This document shows, one piece after another, positions 15,939 to 23,985 of a stretch of 64,000 nt of DNA. The notes below the pieces were generated by a model. That model was not told the DNA's origin, did no database searches, and saw only the letters and a list, made by a program, of their open reading frames with translations. The first letter of the stretch is position 1. Each line of letters begins with the position of its first letter. This stretch comes from Nocardia brasiliensis NBRC 14402 (GTDB lineage: Bacteria; Actinomycetota; Actinomycetes; Mycobacteriales; Mycobacteriaceae): contig NZ_BAFT02000066.1 of NCBI RefSeq assembly GCF_000308475.2, positions 81,278 to 145,277 on the forward strand. Direction: 5' to 3'. The position numbers and the translations under genes were made by a program.

Positions 15939-17710
15939 TGCGCGCGGTCCTGATGTTGTTCGACAGTCTCAACCGCCGGCTCCTACCGCCCTACGGCGCA
16001 GACTGGGTACACGCCCCGAACTTCACCCGGCTGGCCGCGCACACCGTGCGGTTCGACCACTGCTACGGCGGCTCGATGCCGTGCATGCCCGCCCGCCGGG
16101 AAATGCACACCGGACGCCACAATTTCCTGCATCGATCCTGGGGCCCGCTGGAGCCCTTCGACGATTCCGTGCCCGAAATGCTTTCCGCCGCAGAGATATA
16201 CCCGCACCTCGTGACCGACCATCCGCACTACTGGGAGGACGGCGGCGCGACCTACCACACCCGGTTCCGCACCTTCGAGTTCTTCCGCGGGCAAGAGGGC
16301 GACGCGTGGAAGGGCCAGGTCGCCGATCCACCGCAACCGCAGAGCCCGCGCCGGGTCCGCCACCAGCTGTGGCGCCAGGATCTGGTGAACCGGCAGTACC
16401 TGACCGAAGCCGCCGACCACCCACAGATCCGGACCGTGCACGCCGGCCTCGAGTTCCTCCGCGCCAATCACACCGAAGACGCGTGGTTCCTGCAGATCGA
16501 GTGCTTCGACCCGCACGAGCCGTACTTCTCCCACCGCGAACACCAGCGCCACTACCCTGCCCTGAACACCCCTGGCGATGCCCCGGCGTGGCCCGATTAC
16601 AAACGGGCGACCGAAGATCCGGAAACCGTGCAGCGCGCGCGGGCGGAGTACGCGGCGCTGCTGACCATGTGCGACGCGTCGCTGGGCCGGGTCCTCGACC
16701 TCTTCGACGAGCTGAACCTGTGGGACGACACGCTGCTGATCGTGTGCACCGACCACGGGTTCCTGCTCGGTGAGCACGGCTGGTGGGGCAAGAACGTGCA
16801 GCCCTGGTACGACGAGAACATCCATACGCCGCTGTTCGTCTGGGATCCGGTGGCCCGTACGCAGGCGGGCACCTGCCCGGAACTGGTCCAGACGATCGAC
16901 TTCGGTCCCACACTGCTGGACTTCTTCGGCCTAGAGCCGACCCCGGACATGCGCGGGCGGTCCCTGCTGCCGCTGCTGCGCGAACCGGTACCGGGCACCC
17001 ATCGCGCCGGCGCGCTGTTCGGCATCTTCGGCGGACACGTCAACGTCACCGACGGGCGGTATGTGTACCTGCGCGCCCCGGCCGCACCGGGCAACGCGCC
17101 GCTTTTCGAGCACACCCTGATGCCAACGCACATGGCATCCCGTTTCACCCCGGCGGAATTGGCGAACGCACAGCTCGTCGACCCGCTCCCGTTCACCAAG
17201 AATGTCCCGGTGCTGCGGATGCCCGGCTTCGCCGTCGGCGATCCGTTCACCTTCGGTACGGCCCTGTTCGACCTGGAAAACGATCCGCACCAAGAGAATC
17301 CGCTGATCGATGACGAGCTCGAATTGCGCATGGTCACGCTCCTGCTGGAACTCATGCGGGCGAACGACGCGCCGGACTCCCAGTTCACCCGGCTCGGCCT
17401 GCCACTCGACGGGCCCGCCGATTCCCGGCATCTACTGGCCCGTGCGCAATTGCAGGCCTATCTGGAAGCCGTTGCCCCGCTACCGGTCCCGGCGGACTTT
17501 CCGACCGGACGCCCGGGCGTGAACACACCGATCACCGATCTGCTCGCCGCCGCGAGCACCCGCGCGATCGTCGAGGCCGCGCTCGGCCCGGCGGTCGCCG
17601 ACATCGCCGCGCAGACCGGCTCGGCCACCCTGCTCGACCTGGCCGACTTCAGCCCGATGCTGACCAGGCGAATTCTCTTTCAGCTCGATCGGGCACTGGC
17701 CGCCGGCTGA
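15938..17710 (+). CDS. Type I (formylglycine) sulfatase
   Basis: 590 residues. The active-site signature is C49-M-P-A-R within HCYGGSMPCMPARREMHTGR, matching CxPxR, in which Cys is oxidised to formylglycine. Other alkaline-phosphatase-fold motifs: FDSLNRRLLPPYG at the N-terminus (metal site), CFDPHEPY, and CTDHGFLLGEHGWWGK (metal and sulfate binding). No signal peptide, so cytosolic. A formylglycine-generating enzyme is encoded two genes downstream, and an MFS carrier between them probably imports or exports the sulfate ester or product. The substrate is unknown; the N-terminus resembles phosphonate/choline-sulfatase-like enzymes. Confidence 0.88.
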   Translation: MRAVLMLFDSLNRRLLPPYGADWVHAPNFTRLAAHTVRFDHCYGGSMPCMPARREMHTGRHNFLHRSWGPLEPFDDSVPEMLSAAEIYPHLVTDHPHYWEDGGATYHTRFRTFEFFRGQEGDAWKGQVADPPQPQSPRRVRHQLWRQDLVNRQYLTEAADHPQIRTVHAGLEFLRANHTEDAWFLQIECFDPHEPYFSHREHQRHYPALNTPGDAPAWPDYKRATEDPETVQRARAEYAALLTMCDASLGRVLDLFDELNLWDDTLLIVCTDHGFLLGEHGWWGKNVQPWYDENIHTPLFVWDPVARTQAGTCPELVQTIDFGPTLLDFFGLEPTPDMRGRSLLPLLREPVPGTHRAGALFGIFGGHVNVTDGRYVYLRAPAAPGNAPLFEHTLMPTHMASRFTPAELANAQLVDPLPFTKNVPVLRMPGFAVGDPFTFGTALFDLENDPHQENPLIDDELELRMVTLLLELMRANDAPDSQFTRLGLPLDGPADSRHLLARAQLQAYLEAVAPLPVPADFPTGRPGVNTPITDLLAAASTRAIVEAALGPAVADIAAQTGSATLLDLADFSPMLTRRILFQLDRALAAG

Positions 17711-17743
17711 CCGGCCTTCGCTCCACTCCACAAGAGGCACACC

Positions 17744-19063
17744 ATGACACACACCGTCGTTCCGGCGACCCCGGCACGTCCCGCTACGCACGTCCCGCAC
17801 CGCTGGCGCAAACTCGCCCTGGTCGTCGCACCGCTCTGGGCCGACAACAACGAGTCCAGTGTGCTCAGCACCCTCGCTCCGGTCATCGTCACCGCGGTCG
17901 CCGCCCCCGCGGCGGCGGTCGGCTATCTGACCTCGATCGGGAAGTTCATCAGCGTCGTCTGCGGACCGCTGTGGGCGTGGGTGGCCCGCCGGACGAACCG
18001 CAAGATCGCCTTCGCGATCGCCTCCGGTCTGGCTGGAATCGCCACTGCCGCAACCGGACTCGCACAGAATTATGCGCAGCTGATCGTGCTGTACGGACTG
18101 TCGGCGGTATTCATCGCCGCCGCACTGCCGATTGCCAGCGAGATCACCGCCGACCTGTTCGACGACGAATCCCGCGGTCGCGCCAATGGTTACACCTGGG
18201 GCGTGATCTCGCTGCTCGGCTCGCTGCTCGGGCCGCTGATCGGGCAGTTGTCGCGGGTGCCCGAAGGCTGGCGCTACGGGTTCTTCGTCTGGGGCGCCAT
18301 CACCGTGCTGACCGCCGTGCTGCTGGCCGTGTTCTTCACCGACCCAGCCGTGGGCGCGAGCGAAACCACCGCGCCACCCACCGACGACAACCAGATCACC
18401 TGGGCCAAAGTACGTTTGATGCTGCGGATTCCGACGTTCGTGCTCATGCTGATCCAACGGCTGATCTCGGGTCACCTGTTGATCGCGAGCTTCGGCATCG
18501 TCTTCCTCGTACACACCTACGGCTTCACCACCGCGGTCGCTTCGATCGTCACCCTCCCCTTCGGCATCGGCTATCTGTTCGGCACCTTCGGCGGCAGTCT
18601 GGCCATCGACTTCCTGCAGAACCGGCTGCCCCGGACCGGACGCATCATCGTCCTGCAGTTCGCCCAGCTCGGTTTCGGGGTCGTCGCCCTGGTCGGCACC
18701 CAGCACGACTGGGGCGGCATCGAGATCTTCGCCGGCTTCTGGGCCGTCCTGGGTTTCCTGCAGGGTCTCAACCCGGGGGTGAACCGGCCCATCGTGGCCG
18801 CGGTCGTGCCGCCCGAAATGCGCGGCGCCGCTTTCGCATTGCTGCTGTCGGTGTTCGAAGCCCTGGCCTACGCGCTGTTCAACCTCGCCGCCGGACTGCT
18901 CACCGACGTGATCGGCCTGCGCGGGGTAATGCTGTGGATCCCAGGCATTCTCATGCTCGTCAACGCCGCGTTCTGCACCCTGCTCTATCGCACCTATCCG
19001 CGTGACGTCGAACGGCAACGCGCCCTGCTGGCCGAACGGGCCCGGACCACGGCGGCCGGATGA
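17744..19063 (+). CDS. MFS transporter of the sulfatase operon
   Basis: 439 residues with about 12 transmembrane segments. The TM2-3 loop has GPLWAWVARRTNRKIAF, the MFS [G-x3-D/R-R-x-G/N-R-R]-like motif; later segments include ISLLGSLLGPLIGQL and YLFGTFGGSLAIDFLQNR. It begins 33 bp after the sulfatase and its stop overlaps the FGE start by 4 bp (ATGA). The context implies movement of a sulfated compound or its desulfated product; direction and substrate are not readable. Confidence 0.85.
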   Translation: MTHTVVPATPARPATHVPHRWRKLALVVAPLWADNNESSVLSTLAPVIVTAVAAPAAAVGYLTSIGKFISVVCGPLWAWVARRTNRKIAFAIASGLAGIATAATGLAQNYAQLIVLYGLSAVFIAAALPIASEITADLFDDESRGRANGYTWGVISLLGSLLGPLIGQLSRVPEGWRYGFFVWGAITVLTAVLLAVFFTDPAVGASETTAPPTDDNQITWAKVRLMLRIPTFVLMLIQRLISGHLLIASFGIVFLVHTYGFTTAVASIVTLPFGIGYLFGTFGGSLAIDFLQNRLPRTGRIIVLQFAQLGFGVVALVGTQHDWGGIEIFAGFWAVLGFLQGLNPGVNRPIVAAVVPPEMRGAAFALLLSVFEALAYALFNLAAGLLTDVIGLRGVMLWIPGILMLVNAAFCTLLYRTYPRDVERQRALLAERARTTAAG

Positions 19064-20109
19064 GCCCCGCACGGCACCCGATCGAACAGGCCCACCTGCC
19101 CGGCGGGATCTTCGAGATGGGCGATCGGCACCACGACGGATTCCACGCCGACGGGGAGACGCCCGTGCACACGGTGGAACTCGCACCGTTCACGATCGAC
19201 ACGACCACCGTCACCAACGCCGCGTTCACGGCGTTCGTGGAGGAGACCGGATACATCAGTGCGGCAGAAATATTCGGCTCCTCCCCCGTGTTCCACCTCG
19301 TCGTGGCCGCCGACCCGGAGGATCTCCTCGGGAGTGACCCACGGGCACCGTGGTGGATCGATGTGCGGGGCGCCGATTGGCGACATCCGGAAGGGCGGCA
19401 TTCGAGCATCGCGGACCGGGCCGAGCACCCGGTCGTGCAGGTGTCCTGGTTCGACGCCGTCGCCTACTGCGAGTGGGCCGGACGACGTCTCCCGACCGAG
19501 GCGGAGTGGGAATTCGCCGCACGCGGCGGCCTCACCGGGGCGCGCTATCCGTGGGGCGACGAAGCGCCGGGAGCCGGCGGGGAGTGGCGCGCGAATATCT
19601 GGCAAGGCAGGTTCCCGATCGACAACACGCAGGAGGACGGTTATCTGACGACCGCGCCGGTGCACTCGTACCGGCCCAACGGGTACGGGCTGTGGCAGAT
19701 GGTAGGAAACGTCTGGGAGTGGTGCTCGGATCGGTTCTCCCCCAACACCTATGGGCACGATGCCGGAACGCGGCACGCGCGCGATCCGCAAGGCGCGCCC
19801 GCCGGACAGTCACGGGTACTGCGCGGCGGTTCGTACCTCTGCCACGACAGCTACTGTTCCAGATACCGCAATGCCGCCCGCTCCTCGAACGCCCCCGATG
19901 CCACCATGGGCAACGCGGGCTTTCGCACCGCAGGCGGGAGGCGAGCGCGCACGGCGAATGAACGCCCGAGAATTGTGACGTTAATATTAACCAGTAAAGA
20001 TACTGGTAAACTCGCACCATGGACGATGGACTCGGCGATCTACTGCATCGCGTGGTGTTCCTGCTCGGCGAAGCCACGCGACGGCGGGTGGACAGTTCCG
20101 GCGGGTTGA
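19060..20109 (+). CDS. Formylglycine-generating enzyme (sulfatase activator), with unusual C-terminal extension
   Basis: 349 residues. FGE-sulfatase domain throughout: LPGGIFEMGD, FTIDTTTVTNAAFTAFV, HPVVQVSWFDAVAYCEWAGR, LPTEAEWEFAARGG, MVGNVWEWC, VLRGGSYLCHDSYCSRYR and GNAGFRTAGG. Cys261 and Cys266 (LCHDSYC) are the copper-binding pair that oxidises the sulfatase Cys. Homologues end at about residue 293 (GFRxxGG); here the frame continues some 56 residues, through operator site 2 and 91 bp into the MarR gene. The extension has no family features and looks like a lost stop codon. Partner is the sulfatase at 15938. Confidence 0.88.
   Translation: MSPARHPIEQAHLPGGIFEMGDRHHDGFHADGETPVHTVELAPFTIDTTTVTNAAFTAFVEETGYISAAEIFGSSPVFHLVVAADPEDLLGSDPRAPWWIDVRGADWRHPEGRHSSIADRAEHPVVQVSWFDAVAYCEWAGRRLPTEAEWEFAARGGLTGARYPWGDEAPGAGGEWRANIWQGRFPIDNTQEDGYLTTAPVHSYRPNGYGLWQMVGNVWEWCSDRFSPNTYGHDAGTRHARDPQGAPAGQSRVLRGGSYLCHDSYCSRYRNAARSSNAPDATMGNAGFRTAGGRRARTANERPRIVTLILTSKDTGKLAPWTMDSAIYCIAWCSCSAKPRDGGWTVPAG
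19980..20007. promoter_or_regulatory. MarR operator site 2 plus adjoining inverted repeat
   Basis: GTTAATATTAAC at 19980-19991, the same core as sites 1 and 3 but without the CTTGC/GCAAG arms. It overlaps a second inverted repeat ACCAGTA-AAGA-TACTGGT at 19990-20007. Both sit directly before the MarR start at 20019, so autoregulation is likely. TAAACT at 20007-20012 could serve as a -10 element of a near-leaderless mRNA. Confidence 0.7.
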
Positions 20110-20441
20110 GCTACAGCCAGATGCGGCTGCTCGGCACCCTCGAAGAGAACGAGCCGATGACCCAGCACCAACTGGCACAAGCGCTTTCGGTGTCCGACCC
20201 CGCGATCAGCCGGGCCCTGCGCCCGCTCGAGGCAGCCGGGCTGATCCGGATCATCCCCGACCCGGAACACGGACGACGACGACTGGTCAGCACCACCGAA
20301 GCGGGCCGCGACGCCTTCCACACGAGCGGTAAACCGCTCTACGACGAACTGCGCAACGGCCTGCTCGCGGCGGGCTTTCCCTATGAGCGCTATCTGCGCG
20401 ACACGATCCGGCTGGCCGAAATCCTCGAGCGCGACCGTTAG
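20019..20441 (+). CDS. MarR-family regulator (first of two paralogues)
   Basis: 140 residues. MarR core: LSYSQMRLLGTLEENEPMTQ, QLAQALSVSDPAISRALRPL (HTH), LIRIIPDPEHGRRRLVSTTE (wing with DxxxxRRxxxxxT). It is closely related to the protein at 21296 (both begin MDDGL(G/A)DLLHRV). It starts inside the extended FGE frame. It probably binds the GTTAATATTAAC sites before itself, the TMEM175 gene and the P450/DUF6790 pair. Confidence 0.87.
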   Translation: MDDGLGDLLHRVVFLLGEATRRRVDSSGGLSYSQMRLLGTLEENEPMTQHQLAQALSVSDPAISRALRPLEAAGLIRIIPDPEHGRRRLVSTTEAGRDAFHTSGKPLYDELRNGLLAAGFPYERYLRDTIRLAEILERDR

Positions 20442-20566
20442 CTTCCGGCGGCCGGCCGGGCGCGACACGTGACCGATGTCGGGCGGCGCGTCCTTTGCGC
20501 GCAGCTGCCGAACGCCAGGTCACCCGATTCGGTCGAAGCGACGAACGCCGCCGGCAGGTCGGCGAT

Positions 20567-20606
20567 CCAAGTATTGCATTGTTAATATTAACCATGCAAG
20601 ACTTGG
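20567..20606. promoter_or_regulatory. Extended MarR-type operator, site 3
   Basis: Core GTTAATATTAAC at 20581-20592, with arms CCAAGTATTGC (20567-20577) and GCAAGACTTGG (20596-20606) that pair with one mismatch and are each 3 bp from the core. Arms and spacing match site 1. It lies 40 bp before the TMEM175-type gene. The rest of the 20442-20645 interval shows nothing recognisable. Confidence 0.75.
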
Positions 20607-20645
20607 ACGCAGGCACGTAGGAGACCGGAATCGAAGGGCAGGAAT

Positions 20646-21293
20646 ATGGAGAAGCAGAGGGGCGCGGGTGTGCTCGAGCCGCAGTGGCCGCCGCATCGGA
20701 TCGGCGCCTTCGTCGACGCCGTACTCGCCATCGCGATCACCCTCCTGGTGATCGAGCTGGAGCGGCCGAAGCACGATGATGTGGTCGATACCGCCGCGCT
20801 GGCCGCATTCCTCTGGCACGAGCGGTCCTCGTTCGTGGCGCTGCTGGTGGCGTTCTTCCTGCTGTGGTCGGTGTGGCGGCGGCACCATGTGCTGATCTAT
20901 CAGGTGGCACGCGTGGATCGGTACACGCTGGCCGCGCACGCGCCGATGCTGCTGTTCGCGACGCTGCTGCCGTTCGTCACCGCGGTGTTCGGCGGCGCTT
21001 TGGGCAACCCGCTGGCCGTCTGCATGTTCGCGGGCGTGGCCGCGGCACTGTTCGCCAGCGAGGCGGTGGTCAAGGAGATCGCGGCCCGCAAAGCCGTTCT
21101 GGCCGAGCAGATCACCGCCGACGACCTCCGCGTGAACGCGAACGGGTCATACGCTGTGGCAACAATTTTCGCCGTCACCGCCGCGCTGGCCTGGCTCACC
21201 GCCGACGTGTGGGTGGTGTGGCTTTTCGCGCCGCTCGCCGCCACCTTCGGTGGCCGCGTCATCAGCCGGGTGCGCGGCCTGACCCGGTCGTGA
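20646..21293 (+). CDS. TMEM175-family (DUF1211) potassium-channel-like membrane protein
   Basis: 215 residues and about six transmembrane helices. The family fingerprint RIGAFVDAVLAIAITLLVIE (RxxxFsDAVxAIxxTLLxxxL) is at residues 19-38. Bacterial TMEM175 proteins form tetrameric K+-permeable pores. AGGGCAGGAAT precedes the ATG. It lies under operator site 3 and ends 2 bp before the second MarR gene, so channel and regulator form one unit. Confidence 0.82.
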   Translation: MEKQRGAGVLEPQWPPHRIGAFVDAVLAIAITLLVIELERPKHDDVVDTAALAAFLWHERSSFVALLVAFFLLWSVWRRHHVLIYQVARVDRYTLAAHAPMLLFATLLPFVTAVFGGALGNPLAVCMFAGVAAALFASEAVVKEIAARKAVLAEQITADDLRVNANGSYAVATIFAVTAALAWLTADVWVVWLFAPLAATFGGRVISRVRGLTRS

Positions 21294-21295
21294 AC

Positions 21296-21712
21296 ATGGA
21301 CGACGGACTCGCAGACCTGCTGCACCGCGTCGCCTCCTTGGTCGACAAGGCGACACGACGGCGCATGGACGACTATGGGTTGAGTCACCGCCAGCTGCGG
21401 CTGCTCACGACGTTGCGGGACATCGAGCCGGTGACCCAGCATCGGCTCGCGCAAGCGCTGGCGGTGTCCGATCCCGCGATCAGCCGGGCGCTGCGCCCGC
21501 TGGCAGCGGCCGGGCTCGTGCGGGTCGCCATCGACCCCGCGCACAAACGACGACGCCTGGTCAGCACTACCGAAGCGGGCCGCGACAACGTCCACGCCAC
21601 CCGCAACCCCTGTACCGCCGAACTGGACCCCGATTTTCCCTTCGAGAGCTATCTGCACGACACCGCCGCGCTGGCCGAATTCCTCGAACCGGCCCGTCGG
21701 CAAACCGACTGA
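21296..21712 (+). CDS. MarR-family regulator (second paralogue)
   Basis: 138 residues from the ATG at 21296. HTH and wing are intact: RLAQALAVSDPAISRALRPL and VAIDPAHKRRRLVSTTEAGR. Compared with the paralogue at 20019 it is several residues shorter between NPCTAEL and DFPFESYLHDT. Immediate proximity to the TMEM175 gene suggests coupled expression. The two MarR proteins share nearly identical recognition helices and may compete for the same operators (inference). Confidence 0.85.
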   Translation: MDDGLADLLHRVASLVDKATRRRMDDYGLSHRQLRLLTTLRDIEPVTQHRLAQALAVSDPAISRALRPLAAAGLVRVAIDPAHKRRRLVSTTEAGRDNVHATRNPCTAELDPDFPFESYLHDTAALAEFLEPARRQTD

Positions 21713-21795
21713 AGATCGGTGGTTGACGACGAACATGCGGGGTATGTCCGACGACGAACGCGGCCCGCGCACCGGGGCCGCTGGACACGAAAGGG

Positions 21796-22080
21796 ATGTT
21801 CGCAATGCTCGGACTCGGCATCATCGGTTGGATCATCATCGGCGGACTGGCGGGCTGGATCGCCAGCAAATTCATGAAAACCGACGCACAGCAGGGCATC
21901 CTGCTGAACATCGTGGTCGGCATCGTCGGTGGCCTGCTCGGCGGCTTCCTGCTCAAGCTGCTCGGGGTCGACGTCGAGGGCGGCGGCCTGTGGTTCAGCT
22001 TCTTCACCTGCCTCGGCGGCGCGGTGATCTTGCTGTTCCTGGTCGGGCTCGTCACCGGCCGCCGCGGCGCTATGCGCTGA
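21796..22080 (+). CDS. GlsB/YeaQ/YmgE-family stress-response membrane protein
   Basis: 94 residues (91 if the ATG at 21805 is used; GAAAGGGA fits either start). Three Gly-rich hydrophobic helices: GIIGWIIIGGLAGWIASKFM, LLNIVVGIVGGLLGGFLLKL and GGAVILLFLVGLVTGRR. This is the transglycosylase-associated-protein pattern. Such genes are commonly stress- or SigB-type-induced. A strong hairpin follows the stop, making it a single-gene or terminal transcript. Confidence 0.85.
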   Translation: MFAMLGLGIIGWIIIGGLAGWIASKFMKTDAQQGILLNIVVGIVGGLLGGFLLKLLGVDVEGGGLWFSFFTCLGGAVILLFLVGLVTGRRGAMR

Positions 22081-22097
22081 GCACGCCGCAACACACA

Positions 22098-22131
22098 CCG
22101 AGGGCAGCCACTTCATGTGCGCTGCCCTCGG
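22098..22131 (+). terminator. Strong hairpin after the GlsB-like gene
   Basis: CCGAGGGCAGC and GCTGCCCTCGG form a perfect 11 bp stem around a 12-base loop, starting 18 bp after the stop. There is no long T-run, which is common for actinobacterial terminators. Confidence 0.7.
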
Positions 22132-22192
22132 CGCGTCCGGCATCCTATGCCTCAGAGCGATGAATTTCACAGCCGTCTCCGGTCTACACATC

Positions 22193-22894
22193 ATGACTGA
22201 AAAGACCGCCACCGCCTTGCCTCCCGTCGTCGACCGGCAGACCTGGCAGGCCGCGCTCGATGACCTGCGAGCGCGGGAGAAGGCTGCCACTCGTGAACTC
22301 GACGCCATCGCCGCGCAGCGCCGCCGCCTACCGATGGTCGAACTCCCGGACTACACGCTGATCGGCCCGGACGGCCCGATCCGGCTGGTCGACGTGTTCG
22401 ACGGGCGCTCCCAGCTGATCGTCTACCACCACATGTGGTCCGACGGCGCGGAATGGCAGTGCGGCGGCTGCACCGGGCTCACCTCGCAGTACGTCCGCCT
22501 GGATCTGCTGGACAACTACGACGCGCGCTTTGTCGTCGTCACCAACGGACCCATCGCAGAAGCGCTGGCTTACCGGGAGAAGGTCGGTAACCGGATGGAC
22601 TGGTACTCCTCCTCGGAGAGCTCGTTCGGCGCCGACGTGGACGCACCGCCCGGCGGGGGCTTCGGGGTGAACGTCTTCCTGCGCGACGGCGACAAGGTCT
22701 TCCGCACCTGGCACACCAACGGCCGCGGCACCGAACAGCTCAGCTACACCTTCGCCCTGGTCGACATCCTGCCGTGGGGACGCCAGGAAGAATGGCAGGA
22801 TTCCCCGGACGGCTGGCCCCAGTCACCCACCTACTCCAAGTGGCTCGACTCCCCCGACGTCGCCCGGCTCTACGGACCGAACCGAGACGCCTAG
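22193..22894 (+). CDS. DUF899 thioredoxin-like protein
   Basis: 233 residues. Family features: LRAREKAATRELDAIAAQRR, RLPMVELPDYTLIGPDGP, LIVYHHMWSDGAEWQCGGCT and GFGVNVFLRDGDKVFRTWHT. DUF899 proteins have a thioredoxin fold with a QCxxC-type element (here QCGGC) but no proven reaction. The ATG at 22193 fits the family; the longer frame from 22115 runs through the upstream hairpin. The stop overlaps the end of the esterase pseudogene on the other strand. Confidence 0.8.
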   Translation: MTEKTATALPPVVDRQTWQAALDDLRAREKAATRELDAIAAQRRRLPMVELPDYTLIGPDGPIRLVDVFDGRSQLIVYHHMWSDGAEWQCGGCTGLTSQYVRLDLLDNYDARFVVVTNGPIAEALAYREKVGNRMDWYSSSESSFGADVDAPPGGGFGVNVFLRDGDKVFRTWHTNGRGTEQLSYTFALVDILPWGRQEEWQDSPDGWPQSPTYSKWLDSPDVARLYGPNRDA

Positions 22895-23869
22895 CGCGGC
22901 AACGCGGGATCGATCTGCTGGCAGTGGACGATCAGGTCGAACCACTGGATCGGGCTGCCACCGTCGACGAAGGAGCCGGTAAGCGACCTTGTCTCCGGTG
23001 AATTCGCGCCACCACCTGAGGTTTTCGGCCGCGCGGGCGTCCCGGTACACGAGCCCGTCGGCCGCCGGCAGACTGTAGTGCTCGTAGAACGAGACGATTT
23101 GCCGCGCGTGCTGCAGCGCCAATTCATGGGCCGCGTCCCCCGATTGGTGCGGTACGGCAGCGATGATGTGATGTACGCGACGAGCGTGCTCGAGATAGGG
23201 CGTTTTGTCCGGCACACCCTGATACCAGCCGATGTGGGCGTACACGTCGGTGGTGCTCGGCCGGATCGCTTGCAGGTGAACTCGGAGCTCGGCGAGCCGC
23301 TCCGGATCGGCAGCGGCAAGATAGGTCTCGACGCCGTCATAGGCCGCCGGCCCCGTCGCGAAGTACTCGACGCCGGTGAACCGCACCTTGTCGACGCGTC
23401 CGGTATTGAAATCACGCAACCACCGCAACAGGTATGCCACCTCCTGCGTCTGCCACTGGCCGCCCAGCTGACTCATGATCGTGTCCAGATCACCGTGGCC
23501 CGTGCGGAGGTATTCGTCGACCTGCAGTCCCGTGGTCCACTGCTCTTCGAAGGCGAGCGAACGGAATCCGAGCTGTTCGACCAGCACGCGCACCGTGCGG
23601 TGTTTGAGCCTGAGCTCCTGTGCCGCACCATGTATCGACTCCCCCAACCCCACTATCTGCGCGTCGCCGATCGACCGGCGCAGGTACCCCAGATCGTCAC
23701 CGGGGCCCGCGGGATCCACGTGGTCGAGCGGGACCGCGTGCCGTCCGAGCCAACCGACGACGGACTGAGCTGGATCCGCGGCCGACGTAGGCGTTCCCGC
23801 CAGCACCAGAGTGCCGAGGACGAGGGCGAACAGCACCCACCGCCGGCGGCCGCGTTCGTGTCGATGCAT
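22891..23869 (-). pseudogene. Erythromycin-esterase-family gene, disrupted by deletion and frameshift
   Basis: From the ATG at 23869: a signal peptide (RRRWVLFALVLGTLVLAGTP), then esterase motifs GDAQIVGLGESIHGAAQELR (Gxx.HG), FRSLAFEEQWTTGLQVDEYL, YAHIGWYQG and RAAENLRWWREFTGDKVAY. At about 22980 the frame collapses into Arg-rich sequence. The family C-terminus, GGSPIQWFDLIVHCQQIDP, is found in another frame and ends at 22891. Roughly 90-110 residues between GDKVAY and this tail are missing. Relatives inactivate macrolides or are uncharacterised secreted hydrolases; this copy should be dead. Confidence 0.75.
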
Positions 23870-23985
23870 CGCTTCTCGTTTCGCTGTGCATCCACGATCG
23901 CGGCCGCGGGCCGAATGCGCGTCACCCCGAAAGCGATTGTTCTCCTACGCCGCTCGACGTATCCGCACGCGGTGAGCTGTCGTTA

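Noticed and set aside
17480..19186. 568-codon minus-strand frame antisense to the MFS gene
   Set aside because: Low-complexity Gly/Glu/Gln-rich shadow of the transporter, no domains.
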